From Maribacter antarcticus DSM 21422 (GTDB lineage: Bacteria; Bacteroidota; Bacteroidia; Flavobacteriales; Flavobacteriaceae): a stretch of 64,000 nt of DNA. Of the stretch, positions 21,369 through 30,431 are shown piece after piece (the first letter of the stretch is position 1; each line of letters opens with the position of its first letter). Made by a program: the position numbers and the translations under genes. The notes below the pieces were generated by a model, which saw nothing but the letters and a program-made list of their open reading frames with translations, made no database searches and was not told the origin of the DNA. The stretch spans positions 871,300-935,299 of the forward strand of contig NZ_KK211214.1 of assembly GCF_000621125.1 (NCBI RefSeq). Direction: 5' to 3'.

Positions 21369-22208
21369 CTAAACGAGCTTCATTTTATATTTAACATACG
21401 ACCTAGCGAGCAGTCCAAACTTTTGATAATTAGGAACCCTTATACGCGCATTCTTAATATCTAGCGAAGGCGTATTCTGTAATTTCTGAAGTAATTTGTA
21501 GTAGTATTTGTATGCTGTATACACTCCAAATTTAGCTTCGGCAGGTAATGCCATAATACCTTCATATCCAAGTTGGAAGTCGGCCTTTATTTCATCTACA
21601 ATGCGTTTTTTAGACTCTTCATCCAATTCCGTAAGGTTTGTGTTGGGGAAATAAGATCGGTTTAAATCTTCAAAATCTGCCTTTACATCCCGTAAGAAAT
21701 TTACTTTTTGAAAAGCAGAACCTAGTGCCATGGCAGATTCCTTTAATCTTTCATAAGCTTCATTATCACCTTTAACAAACACCTTTAAACACATGAGTCC
21801 TACAACGTCGGCAGAACCGTAGATGTAATCTTTATATTCTTGTTCTGTTTTATATATGTTTTTAGTAAGATCCATGCGCATACTTTTCATAAACGATGCT
21901 ACTAAATGGATAGGGATGTCGTATTTATGGAAGGTATGTTGAAAGGAATTTAGAATAGGGTTTAAGCTTATTTTATCCGCAATAGAAGCGGTAAGTTCCT
22001 GTTCGAATTTATTAAACAATTTTTCTTTATCGTAATCATGGAAAGTGTCTACGATTTCATCGGCAAAACGCACAAAACCATAAATATTATAGATATCCTC
22101 TCGTATGGAGTTGGACAGCATTTTGGTAGCCAGAGCGAACGAAGTGCTGTACTTCTCAGTTACAAGTTTGCTGCACTGGTAGGATACCATATCAAAAGTA
22201 GCTTTCAT
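21369..22208 (-). CDS. crtB: Phytoene synthase
   Basis: 279 aa, squalene/phytoene synthase family. Both Asp-rich motifs are present: FADEIVDTFHDYDKE near residue 50 and FLRDVKADFEDLNRSYFPN near residue 175. The enzyme joins two geranylgeranyl diphosphates into phytoene, the committed step to carotenoids. Length and start (MKATFDMVSYQCSKLVTEKYSTSF) agree with flavobacterial homologues. It lies 9 nt downstream of crtI in the operon. Confidence 0.95.
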   Translation of the reverse strand: MKATFDMVSYQCSKLVTEKYSTSFALATKMLSNSIREDIYNIYGFVRFADEIVDTFHDYDKEKLFNKFEQELTASIADKISLNPILNSFQHTFHKYDIPIHLVASFMKSMRMDLTKNIYKTEQEYKDYIYGSADVVGLMCLKVFVKGDNEAYERLKESAMALGSAFQKVNFLRDVKADFEDLNRSYFPNTNLTELDEESKKRIVDEIKADFQLGYEGIMALPAEAKFGVYTAYKYYYKLLQKLQNTPSLDIKNARIRVPNYQKFGLLARSYVKYKMKLV

Positions 22209-22217
22209 AGCGGTGGA

Positions 22218-23675
22218 CTAATTTTCTTTTGTTATTAATTCTGACACCAATTTTCCTGAAATTAAAGAAGGTGGAACCCCTGGACCTGGAACTGTTAGCT
22301 GCCCAGTAAAGAAAAGGTTTTTAACCTTTTTACTCTTTAAATTAGGCCTTAGAAACGCCGTTTGCGTTAGGGTATTGGCCATACCGTAAGCGTTTCCTTT
22401 GTAGGAGTTGTATCGTTCAATAAAATCATTGACACAGAATGATTCTTTGAATATAATATTATTTCTAATCTTTTGCCCTGTTCTTTTCTCGAATCTATTT
22501 AAAATAATATCAAGGTATTCTGCTCTTAATTCTTCGGTGTCCTTAAGGTCTGGAGCTATTGGAACTAGGAAAAACCCAGTTTCACAATTTTCTGGTGCCA
22601 TGCTGCTATCTGTTATTGACGGAAAATTAGCATAGAATAATGGGTCTGTAGGCCATTTCGGCTCGTCATATATTTCTTCTGCATGCAATTCAAAATCCGT
22701 ATCAAAGAATAGATTGTGGTGCTCTACATTTATTAGTCTTTTATCAAAACCTATGTAAAACAGTAGTGAAGAAGGAGCAAAGGTCTTTTTGCTCCAGTAG
22801 TCTTCGGTATATTGTCTATGTTTGATGTCTAACAAGGTTTCAGAGTGGTGGTAATCCGCACCACTAAGTACCACATCAGATTTTATTTCTGTACCGTCGC
22901 TTACAATACCGATAGTCTTTCCGTTTTCTACTAAAATTTTAGACACTGCTTGATTCGTATGAATATGAACGCCTAGCTCTTTTGCCAGGGTTTCCATACC
23001 TTTTATAATTTCATACATACCACCTCTTGGGTGCCAGGTACCTAGACCAAAGTCTGCAAAATTCATGAAGTTATAGAAAGATGGGGTATTGCTAGGTTTT
23101 GCACCTAAGAATAAAACAGGAAATTCTAAAGTGGAAATTAATTTTGGGTTTTTGAACTTCTTACGTACTTGTGAGCTAATAGTCTTAAAGAATTGGTCCA
23201 CTTTTAGCACGGTCTCTTTGGTAACTAGCTCTAACGGCGATAGTCCAGGTCTAAGTACTACTTTGTTAATAGCAATGTCATAATTTTCTTGTGCGTTGGC
23301 TATGAATTTTCGGAGCTGTACAGAACTACCTTTTTCGATTCGTTCAAATTCCTCGCAGATTTTATCCATGCTATCCCCAATGGTAATAATATCATCAGAA
23401 AAGAAAATTTTGTAGGCCGGACTTAGTTTATCTAGGGTGTAAAATTCGGCAGTTTTTCTGCCAAAATCAGCAAAAAACTTATCGAATATGTCTGGCATCC
23501 AATACCAACTCGGCCCCATATCAAATGTAAAACCCTGTTTGGTGAATTTTGATGCTCTACCTCCAACTGCAGCGTTTTTCTCGTACATCGTTACATTAAA
23601 CCCTTCTTTTGCAAGATAACATGCGGCGGATAAGGATGAGAAACCAGAACCTATTATACTAACTTTTTTGCCCAT
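22218..23675 (-). CDS. crtI: Phytoene desaturase
   Basis: 485 aa. It has the N-terminal dinucleotide-binding motif SIIGSGFSSLSAACYLAKEGFNVTMYEK and the C-terminal bacterial phytoene dehydrogenase signature (NLFFTGQLTVPGPGVPPSLISGKLV). The sequence is nearer to canonical CrtI than the other desaturase in the operon (FDMGPSWYWMPDIFDKFF, GTWHPRGGMYEIIKGM). It converts phytoene to lycopene in four desaturations at the membrane, with FAD. It lies 24 nt downstream of the CarH-like regulator, and the operon order is regulator, crtI, crtB, crtZ, crtD, cruF. Confidence 0.95.
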   Translation of the reverse strand: MGKKVSIIGSGFSSLSAACYLAKEGFNVTMYEKNAAVGGRASKFTKQGFTFDMGPSWYWMPDIFDKFFADFGRKTAEFYTLDKLSPAYKIFFSDDIITIGDSMDKICEEFERIEKGSSVQLRKFIANAQENYDIAINKVVLRPGLSPLELVTKETVLKVDQFFKTISSQVRKKFKNPKLISTLEFPVLFLGAKPSNTPSFYNFMNFADFGLGTWHPRGGMYEIIKGMETLAKELGVHIHTNQAVSKILVENGKTIGIVSDGTEIKSDVVLSGADYHHSETLLDIKHRQYTEDYWSKKTFAPSSLLFYIGFDKRLINVEHHNLFFDTDFELHAEEIYDEPKWPTDPLFYANFPSITDSSMAPENCETGFFLVPIAPDLKDTEELRAEYLDIILNRFEKRTGQKIRNNIIFKESFCVNDFIERYNSYKGNAYGMANTLTQTAFLRPNLKSKKVKNLFFTGQLTVPGPGVPPSLISGKLVSELITKEN

Positions 23676-23699
23676 AAATTTAATAGCAGATTTTATTGA

Positions 23700-24599
23700 T
23701 TATAAACGGCTAACAACCTGATCTATAGAATGAAAGGTTTTTACAAAACTAGGTAGCTTGGTTTCATCCAAATGCTGCACCTGCCTTCCTAAAATCCAGA
23801 GGTTAGGATTGTTATAATCAGACACTAAATGTTTAAAGTCTTCGATGTATTTATCAATACGATCTTTTTCAGGTACAACCGTAAAATAGGAAAGAAAGTA
23901 AATGTTGTCAAAATACTTCATTAAATCCATAAGGTTTTCCATTGGTATGGTCTGTCCTAAATAAATACTTTTATAGCCTCTAAGTATAATTTCGTAGTTG
24001 AGATAAAGAAGGCCTATCTCGTGAATTTCGTTTTCAGGGAGGTAAACCACAAAAACCTTGTCGGTTTTAGTCGGTTTCAAATGCTGTAATTTTTCCGTAT
24101 TTACGAGAATTTTCTGTTTAATAAGACCCGTAATAAAATGCTCATGTGCAGGACTAATGGTGTCTGTTTGCCAGAGCAAGCCAAGCTCATTTAGTAATGG
24201 GATAAATGTTTCTTTAAAAACTTCCCTAAATGATTTTTCATTAATTAAACTGTTATAAGTACTAAAGAAAATATTTTGATCAAAATTCATCATAGCCAGC
24301 TTAAAAGCGTTCATGGCATGATTTTTAAAACTACTTTTTGCAACGATTTCTCTTACAACTAATGATATATCACCTTCAGGTATTTTTGCTATTTTGGATA
24401 TTTTATGTCCGCTGTGATAGAGGAGCGTAATGTTTAATAATTTTTGAAGACTCGCTAGGGTGTAGGTTCTAATATTGGTGTCGGTACGCTCAGGGCTCAA
24501 TAGATTATATCTTTTTTCCCAAATTCTTATGGTATGCGCTTTAATCCCAGAAAGGTTTTCTAAATCGCGGATACTAAAATTCTTTTTTATATTGTTCAT
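23700..24599 (-). CDS. MerR-family regulator with B12-binding domain, CarH-like photoreceptor
   Basis: 299 aa. An N-terminal MerR helix-turn-helix (FSIRDLENLSGIKAHTIRIWEKRYNLL, residues 8-34) precedes a helical bundle and a Rossmann-like C-terminal domain. Two signatures of light-sensing CarH proteins are visible: W143-x9-E153-H154 (the Wx9EH motif) and E191-x-H193-x-x-G196, whose His is the lower cobalt ligand. CarH represses carotenoid genes in the dark with adenosylcobalamin and lets go in light. In Thermus CarH the residue after the Trp is a His that binds cobalt after photolysis; here it is Q144. The gene heads the crt operon under a clear promoter, so it probably also represses itself. 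B12-independent relatives (CarA) are the main alternative. Confidence 0.88.
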   Translation of the reverse strand: MNNIKKNFSIRDLENLSGIKAHTIRIWEKRYNLLSPERTDTNIRTYTLASLQKLLNITLLYHSGHKISKIAKIPEGDISLVVREIVAKSSFKNHAMNAFKLAMMNFDQNIFFSTYNSLINEKSFREVFKETFIPLLNELGLLWQTDTISPAHEHFITGLIKQKILVNTEKLQHLKPTKTDKVFVVYLPENEIHEIGLLYLNYEIILRGYKSIYLGQTIPMENLMDLMKYFDNIYFLSYFTVVPEKDRIDKYIEDFKHLVSDYNNPNLWILGRQVQHLDETKLPSFVKTFHSIDQVVSRL

Positions 24600-24620
24600 T
24601 TAATTATCAAAAGCCTTAAA

Positions 24621-24653
24621 CAAAGTTACACTTTAAACGGATAGCGCTTTCAA
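24621..24653 (-). promoter_or_regulatory. Promoter of the crt operon with overlapping inverted repeat
   Basis: On the minus strand TTTG (complement of 24651-24654) and TAACTTTG (complement of 24621-24628) are 22 nt apart, a full match to the Bacteroidetes TTG/TAnnTTTG promoter. A small palindrome AAAGT-TAC-ACTTT (24622-24634) covers the -7 box and is a candidate operator for the CarH-like repressor. Confidence 0.7.
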
Positions 24654-24682
24654 AAAGCCAAGTTAAAATTTTAAATAAAAAG

Positions 24683-24706
24683 AAAAAAGCCGGGCGTTTA
24701 CCCGGC
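24683..24706 (-). terminator. Rho-independent terminator of the tRNA-Leu gene
   Basis: GCCGGG (24689-24694) and CCCGGC (24701-24706) form a GC-rich stem with a 6-nt loop; on the minus strand it is followed by TTTTTT (complement of 24683-24688). It starts 4 nt after the tRNA 3' end. Confidence 0.85.
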
Positions 24707-24710
24707 TATG

Positions 24711-24794
24711 TGCCCACGACTAGATTCGAACTAGCACGTCCTTACGAACACTACCCCCTCAAGGTAGCATGTCTACCAATTTCACCACGTGGGC
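24711..24794 (-). tRNA. tRNA-Leu (anticodon GAG)
   Basis: The minus strand folds as a class II tRNA of 84 nt. The acceptor stem is GCCCACG/CGTGGGC with A73, the anticodon stem CTACC/GGTAG encloses the loop TTGAGGG (anticodon GAG, Leu), a long variable arm follows, and the T-arm reads GTTCGAATC. CCA is not encoded. It reads CUC/CUU leucine codons. Confidence 0.93.
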
Positions 24795-24973
24795 CAAAAT
24801 ATATTCTAGCCTGTAAAGATAGAAAGCTATTGTTTAATTCAAAGTAATTTTTGGAATATATGTTTAAGGAAGAAAATTTGTTTAAGGATATGTAAGGTAA
24901 ATGATATCAGCGGTTCACTATATTGCTGTAAGTGGCTCTTTTTGCACCTTTGTGACTTTGGCCTATGGTTTGG

Positions 24974-25810
24974 TTAATGACGCACGTACGCTGTAGGGGT
25001 GCTTTTTTTTATATGTTTAAATTTTCGATTAAAATTAGATATAGAACCAAAACCCGATTTTTCGGCTATTTCTAAGATGCTTAGGTCCTTGTTGGATACT
25101 AGCAACTGGCAGGCATGTTCTATTCGCAATTCAATTAAAAATTGAAAGAATGTCTTGTTCGTACGTTGCTTAAAGAACCGACAAAAGGCATTTGGCGTCA
25201 TAAATGCAAGGTTGGCTACGGTAATTAATTTTATGTCCCGCTCAAAATTATGCATCACGTAATCTAGCACCTCTTGTAATCGTTTCCCTTCATTAGCATT
25301 AAGTGCTTTTGGATGAACGAAACCTGTTAACATCGTAATTTTGTCTTCAGAAATCCTTTTAAGTAATTCTAGGAATGAAATAAACCGGGAAAATTTATCC
25401 GCGAAAGGGAGGGCTTTCATAATTTGCCGGGCTGCAAGGTTTTTAGCTGATACTCTGTAACCTGTATTCGGTTTATTAAAAAACGATGCGGTTTGTTCCA
25501 AATCCGGAATGGTAAAAAAATCGGAGCCAAAGCTATTTGGGGTGAAGAAAAGAGAAATCATGTGCGATACTTCGTCGTTGCTTGTGCTTTGAAAAAGATG
25601 CGGTATTTTTCCATCGATGACTATTAAATCCCCTGTCGTATAAGAATGTATGCTATCTCCTATAATAAGTTTTCCCTGTCCTTTGACCAACAAGCTTATC
25701 TGTATTTCTTCATGTTGATGAAGCTTGTCAAAAAACACAAGTTCCTTGTTTTCTTGAACAATCAATGCACCGGCTACCGGTTTGGGTATTTGAAATGGAT
25801 ATATTTTCAA
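24974..25810 (-). CDS. AraC-family transcriptional regulator (likely regulator of hydroxyproline catabolism)
   Basis: 278 aa. An N-terminal cupin-like sensing domain (LVKGQGKLIIGDSIHSYTTGDLIVIDGKIPHLFQ, residues ~36-72) precedes a C-terminal double helix-turn-helix (KLITVANLAFMTPNAFCRFFKQRTNKTFFQFL, then LSILEIAEKSGFGSISNFNRKFKHIKKSTPTAY). It is divergent from the dihydrodipicolinate-synthase-like gene that opens the hydroxyproline cluster, with 132 bp between. That layout suggests it controls the cluster in response to hydroxyproline or an intermediate; the ligand is inference. Confidence 0.88.
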   Translation of the reverse strand: MKIYPFQIPKPVAGALIVQENKELVFFDKLHQHEEIQISLLVKGQGKLIIGDSIHSYTTGDLIVIDGKIPHLFQSTSNDEVSHMISLFFTPNSFGSDFFTIPDLEQTASFFNKPNTGYRVSAKNLAARQIMKALPFADKFSRFISFLELLKRISEDKITMLTGFVHPKALNANEGKRLQEVLDYVMHNFERDIKLITVANLAFMTPNAFCRFFKQRTNKTFFQFLIELRIEHACQLLVSNKDLSILEIAEKSGFGSISNFNRKFKHIKKSTPTAYVRH

Positions 25811-25913
25811 AATGTGTTTAATTTACCTTGCAGTTTGTAAAATAAGTTAAAACAGGTTAATATAGTCTAATTTACGGTTAAAATTGATGAATAAAGTCTT
25901 TTTTATCCTGCCG

Positions 25914-25921
25914 TACCTTTG
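25914..25921 (+). promoter_or_regulatory. Candidate -7 promoter box of the hydroxyproline cluster
   Basis: TACCTTTG matches TAnnTTTG exactly and lies 21 nt before the ATG at 25943. I see no TTG at the ideal upstream distance (the nearest is 27 nt away), consistent with dependence on an activator such as the divergent AraC protein. Confidence 0.45.
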
Positions 25922-25942
25922 TATGAACCTAAAACAGTAAGC

Positions 25943-26851
25943 ATGAGTATTCAGTGGAAAGGCGTAATGCCAGCGGTAACAACAAAATTTAAGGAAGACG
26001 ACACCTTGGACATGGAAATGTTCGAAGTAAATATAAAAGCACAACTAGATGCCGGAGTTTCAGGCATTATCCTTGGGGGTACTTTAGGCGAGGCTAGTAC
26101 CTTAACTGGCGAAGAGAAAAAGCAGCTAATTATAGAAACCGTGCAACTGGTTGATGGAGCTGTTCCTGTTATTATTAATATAGCAGAGCAAACAACCAAA
26201 GGAGCAATTGAAGCAGCTCGCGTTGCCAAAGAGTGTGGTGCTAGAGGTTTAATGGTATTACCTCCCATGCGATATAAGGCCAATGACTATGAAACCATTA
26301 CCTATTTTAAAGCGATTGCGGATAGTACTGATTTACCTATAATGATTTACAATAATCCTGTGGATTACGGAATTGAGGTAACCTTGGATATGTTCGAAGA
26401 GATGCTGGAATGTAAAAATATTGAAGCCGTAAAGGAGTCAACAAGGGATATCTCCAACGTTACTAGAATCAAAGCACGTTTTGGAAATCGATTAAAAGTA
26501 CTTACCGGTGTAGATACCTTGGGTATGGAAAGTATCCTAATGGGCGCAGATGGTTGGGTTGCTGGGTTGGTATGTGCTTTCCCAGCGGAGACTTGTGCAG
26601 TTTATGAATTGGTAAAAGCAGGTAGAATAAATGAAGCTTTGGAAATTTATAGATGGTTCCTGCCTATATTGGAATTAGATATTAATCCACAATTAGTACA
26701 GAATATTAAAATGGCCGAGGTAGCTACAGGAATTGGAACCGAACGCGTTAGAGCACCCAGGTTACCTTTGGTAGGAGCAGAGCGTGAAAGAGTGGCGAAA
26801 GTTATAAGTGATGGTTTGGCTCATAGGCCCAAGTTGCCTGCTTATAAATAA
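25943..26851 (+). CDS. Dihydrodipicolinate synthase family: cis-4-hydroxy-pyrroline-2-carboxylate deaminase candidate
   Basis: 302 aa from the ATG at 25943; a TTG 24 nt upstream would add residues from inside the promoter box. It has the DapA/NAL TIM barrel: GGTLGEASTLTGEEKKQL, the Tyr in MIYNNPVDYG and the Schiff-base Lys in EAVKESTRDISN. In this setting (Hyp epimerase, D-Hyp dehydrogenase, semialdehyde dehydrogenase downstream) the family member deaminates cis-4-hydroxy-pyrroline-2-carboxylate to 2-oxoglutarate semialdehyde. A true DapA is less likely because no lysine genes are near. It ends at a strong hairpin. Confidence 0.88.
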   Translation: MSIQWKGVMPAVTTKFKEDDTLDMEMFEVNIKAQLDAGVSGIILGGTLGEASTLTGEEKKQLIIETVQLVDGAVPVIINIAEQTTKGAIEAARVAKECGARGLMVLPPMRYKANDYETITYFKAIADSTDLPIMIYNNPVDYGIEVTLDMFEEMLECKNIEAVKESTRDISNVTRIKARFGNRLKVLTGVDTLGMESILMGADGWVAGLVCAFPAETCAVYELVKAGRINEALEIYRWFLPILELDINPQLVQNIKMAEVATGIGTERVRAPRLPLVGAERERVAKVISDGLAHRPKLPAYK

Positions 26852-26901
26852 CTGAGCATGGAACAGTATGGCGCAAAAACATACACATAAACAAAGTAGA
26901 G

Positions 26902-26949
26902 AAATAAGAAACAACTGTGCTATTCGTTTTAATGGGTTGTTTCTTATTT
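26902..26949 (+). terminator. Hairpin terminator after the deaminase gene
   Basis: Fourteen-base perfect arms at 26902-26915 (AAATAAGAAACAAC) and 26936-26949 enclose a 20-nt loop. The descending arm ends in TTATTTTT. It would partly separate the first gene from the aldehyde dehydrogenase gene at 27072. Confidence 0.7.
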
Positions 26950-27071
26950 TTGATTAAAATTCGAAAGTCCATAATGGGCATTTAATTAAATAAAGGTGAT
27001 GCCATCCGATATAATAAAATCTATATCTACCGGTTTAGTATTTTTAATTGAAATAAAATAAAAAGACATAA

Positions 27072-28655
27072 ATGATATCAGGAGCTAATTACATAGGAAC
27101 GAAACTCTCAAAAAAGGGAGATAAGCAATTCAATACCTTTAATCCTAAACTTAATATCCCTACCGAGTGGACGTTCCAAGAGGCAAATGAAGAAGAAATA
27201 AATGATGCAGCTAGCTTGGCCAAAACGGCTTTTACTATATATCGCGAATTTTCAGGGAAGCGTAAGGCCACATTTCTACGTGCTATTGCCGAGGAAATCG
27301 AAAATTTAGGAGATGAACTGATTCAGGTGTACACACAGGAATCTGGTTTACCAGAGGGTCGTGCTATTGGCGAAAGAGGCAGAACTATGGGCCAATTGAG
27401 AGCCTTTGCGGCTTTATTAGAAGAAGGTTCTTGGGTAGAAGCAAGTATTGATCCGGCACAACCGAATCGTCAACCGATGCCAAAAGTTGATCTTCGTAAA
27501 ATGTTATGTCCCGTTGGCCCCATTGTAGTTTTTGGGTCCAGTAACTTTCCATTGGCTTTTTCAACTGCTGGTGGTGACACTGCCAGTGCCTTTGCATCTG
27601 GATGTCCTGTAATCGTTAAAAGCCACCCCATGCACGCTGGTACTGGTGAGCTTGTAGCATCAGCTATTATTAAGGCAGCAGCAAAAACAGAAATGCCCAA
27701 CGGTGTGTTTTCTAATTTAAATAGCAGCGGTATAGAAGTGGGTCAGCATTTAGTTACACACCCTGCCGTTAAAGGAGTAGGTTTCACAGGAAGTATAAAA
27801 GGAGGTACTGCCTTATATCGCTTGGCAAATGAAAGACCGGATCCCATACCGGTTTTTGCAGAAATGGGTAGTGTTAACCCTATCGTTGTTTTCCCTTCTG
27901 CTTTAACGGAGAAAGGGGACGAATGGGCAAAGCAGTATGCAGGTTCTATTATGTTGGGAGCTGGTCAGTTTTGCACAAATCCAGGACTTATATTAGGAAT
28001 AAAGAGTACTTCATTAGACGGATTTATAGCAACTCTAGGAGCCGAGATTGGCACATTGGAACCGATATGTATGTTGCATCCCAATATTCATAGTAACTAC
28101 GAGAAAGCGAAGCAAGAACTTTCTGCCCAAACTTCCGTGGATACCGTGGCTGACTATAATACGGTGGTAGCACCAAATATGGCGCAACAGCGTGTATTGA
28201 CCGTTAACGGTACCAATTTCTTGAAAAACACAAAATTACATCAAGAGGTGTTCGGTCCTTTTTCTATTATCGTTCGTTGTTCGGACGCTAGTGAAATGGA
28301 AGCTATACTCGCCAAGTTAGAGGGGCAACTTACAGGGACTGTGCTAGGCAATGAGAATGAACTCAAAAAGTATAAAACCATTGTAGATACGCTCCAGGAC
28401 AAAGTAGGACGTATTATTTTTAATGGTGTGCCAACAGGGGTGGAAGTTTGTCCCTCTATGCAGCACGGAGGTCCATTTCCGGCGGCAACGGATAGCAGGT
28501 TTACTTCCGTAGGAACAGGAGCTATAAGGCGATGGGTACGACCTGTAAGTTTTCAGAACTGGCCAAACGAATGGCTGCCTGAAGCCTTACAGAACAAAAA
28601 TCCGTTAGGGATAACTAGAGTAGTGGATGGATCACATACGAGCAATGCGCTATAA
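27072..28655 (+). CDS. 2-oxoglutarate semialdehyde dehydrogenase (NADP+-type aldehyde dehydrogenase)
   Basis: 527 aa, aldehyde dehydrogenase superfamily. The catalytic Cys is in GAGQFCTNPGL and the general-base Glu in VFAEMGSVNPI. The cofactor-binding stretch is VFGSSNFPLAFSTAGGDTASAFASGCPVIVKSHP. The length and the GRIIFNGVPTGVEVCPSMQHGGPFPAATDSRFTSVG ending match the KGSADH group that oxidises 2-oxoglutarate semialdehyde to 2-oxoglutarate. It is the final step of the hydroxyproline route and feeds the TCA cycle. It starts an apparent four-gene operon (gaps 36, 9 and 2 nt). Confidence 0.92.
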   Translation: MISGANYIGTKLSKKGDKQFNTFNPKLNIPTEWTFQEANEEEINDAASLAKTAFTIYREFSGKRKATFLRAIAEEIENLGDELIQVYTQESGLPEGRAIGERGRTMGQLRAFAALLEEGSWVEASIDPAQPNRQPMPKVDLRKMLCPVGPIVVFGSSNFPLAFSTAGGDTASAFASGCPVIVKSHPMHAGTGELVASAIIKAAAKTEMPNGVFSNLNSSGIEVGQHLVTHPAVKGVGFTGSIKGGTALYRLANERPDPIPVFAEMGSVNPIVVFPSALTEKGDEWAKQYAGSIMLGAGQFCTNPGLILGIKSTSLDGFIATLGAEIGTLEPICMLHPNIHSNYEKAKQELSAQTSVDTVADYNTVVAPNMAQQRVLTVNGTNFLKNTKLHQEVFGPFSIIVRCSDASEMEAILAKLEGQLTGTVLGNENELKKYKTIVDTLQDKVGRIIFNGVPTGVEVCPSMQHGGPFPAATDSRFTSVGTGAIRRWVRPVSFQNWPNEWLPEALQNKNPLGITRVVDGSHTSNAL

Positions 28656-28691
28656 GCTAAATTAAATCAGATACTGTAAAATAAGACAGAC

Positions 28692-30422
28692 ATGCACAAG
28701 GGTATTTTTAGTTCAGTTACCGTATTCCTCATCGTAGTGCTCACAATGGGTAGAATGGGACTTGCCCAAGAAAGCAGTGCCAAACAATTGGAAGCTGTTA
28801 TAGATGAGGTATCCACTTTTAAATTATATGATTATTTAGATTACCCCTTAGGAAGGCATCAGGCAGAATTAGAAAAGAAGCATGCCGATTTTGCGCTGTC
28901 GCAATTAAAGGTCTTGGAACAGATAGCTATTTCCGGGTTGACAGAAACGGAGCAGATTTCATATGAGCTCTTGCGTTTCAGGCTACAAAATAGGGTAGAT
29001 GAATACAAGTATGAGATGCATTTGAACCCCATACAGGCAGATCAGGGCTTTCACCTTAATCTGAATTATAGCATCAAGCCCATACTTAGCTATGAAGACG
29101 CAAAACGGTATTTAAATCTTTTGAACGCGGTGCCTGAGTTTGTAAGGGAACATCTTGTATTGATTCGTGAAGGAATTAAAAAGGGAATCTCACAGCCACA
29201 GGTTATTTTTAAAGGATATGAATCTACTTATGATGTCCATATTATGGATGATGTAACTCAAAGTGCTTTTTTTGAGCCTTTTAAAAGTTTACCAGCTACG
29301 TTTAGCAAAGCACAGTCTGATTCTATTTTGACGGCTGCGCAGTTAGCTATCCAAAAGAATGTAGTTCCTTCCTTCAAAACAATAAAAAAATTCTTTGAAA
29401 CAGAATACATCCCCAAAACAAGAACGGCTTTAGGTGTATCCGAAACCCAGAATGGACGCGCCTTTTATCAGAATAGAATCAATTATTACACGACTACGAC
29501 GGAATACACAGCAGACGACATCCACAATATCGGACTCGCGGAAGTGGCTCGGATAAAGTCGGAAATGAAAAAAATCATTAAAAAAGTCAGTTTTGAGGGG
29601 AGTTTTGATGATTTTTTGACTTTTTTACGCACCGATGAACAATTTTACGCAAAAACAGGAAAGGAATTATTAATGAATGCAAGGGATATTGCTAAGCGCA
29701 TTGATGCAGAGCTACCAAAGTTTTTTAATACACTACCGCGAAGACCGTATGGAGTTATAAAAGTGCCTGATGCGATAGCACCCAAATACACAGGAGGGCG
29801 CTATTCCGGTCCTTCGTCCGATACCCAACCCGGCTTCTATCTGGTGAATACCTATAAATTAAACAGTAGACCGCTGTATACACTGCCATCCCTCACGGCC
29901 CATGAGGCGGTTCCTGGCCACCATCTACAGGGAAGTTTAAACAGGGAACTGGGCGATAGTATTCCAAAGTTTAGAAAGAATACCTATTTATCCGCCTACG
30001 GAGAAGGTTGGGCTTTGTATACCGAGTTTCTAGGAAATGAACTAGGTATTTACACCACGCCTTATGAGGAGTTTGGGAAATACACCTACGAAATGTGGCG
30101 CGCCTGTAGATTGGTTGTAGATACGGGCATCCATTCAAAAGGTTGGACACGGGATGAAGTCGTTAGCTTTATGCTTGAAAACACCGCGCTTTCCGAACAC
30201 GAAGTGAATACGGAAACTGACCGCTATATTGCATGGCCCGGACAAGCTATTTCCTATAAGATGGGCGAAATTAAAATAAGGGAACTACGCAAACGTGCGG
30301 AAGTCGAATTGGGACAAAACTTCAATATCAGGGATTTCCATGATATTGTATTGGAAGAGGGTACGGTAACCTTGCCTATTTTGGAAAAACGAGTAACTGC
30401 CTATATCAAAAGGAATAAATAG
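28692..30422 (+). CDS. DUF885 family secreted metallopeptidase
   Basis: 576 aa with a signal peptide (VTVFLIVVLTMGRMGLAQ). The zinc-type motif HEAVPGHHLQ and the segment YGEGWALYTEFLGNELGIY identify the DUF885 family, which relates to gluzincin metallopeptidases. The closing NTETDRYIAWPGQAISYKMGEIKIRELR segment is also typical. It sits between the semialdehyde dehydrogenase and the Hyp epimerase, so I infer that it helps free hydroxyproline from imported peptides such as collagen fragments. Its substrate is not known from sequence. Confidence 0.88.
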   Translation: MHKGIFSSVTVFLIVVLTMGRMGLAQESSAKQLEAVIDEVSTFKLYDYLDYPLGRHQAELEKKHADFALSQLKVLEQIAISGLTETEQISYELLRFRLQNRVDEYKYEMHLNPIQADQGFHLNLNYSIKPILSYEDAKRYLNLLNAVPEFVREHLVLIREGIKKGISQPQVIFKGYESTYDVHIMDDVTQSAFFEPFKSLPATFSKAQSDSILTAAQLAIQKNVVPSFKTIKKFFETEYIPKTRTALGVSETQNGRAFYQNRINYYTTTTEYTADDIHNIGLAEVARIKSEMKKIIKKVSFEGSFDDFLTFLRTDEQFYAKTGKELLMNARDIAKRIDAELPKFFNTLPRRPYGVIKVPDAIAPKYTGGRYSGPSSDTQPGFYLVNTYKLNSRPLYTLPSLTAHEAVPGHHLQGSLNRELGDSIPKFRKNTYLSAYGEGWALYTEFLGNELGIYTTPYEEFGKYTYEMWRACRLVVDTGIHSKGWTRDEVVSFMLENTALSEHEVNTETDRYIAWPGQAISYKMGEIKIRELRKRAEVELGQNFNIRDFHDIVLEEGTVTLPILEKRVTAYIKRNK

Positions 30423-30431
30423 TTTAGTTAA

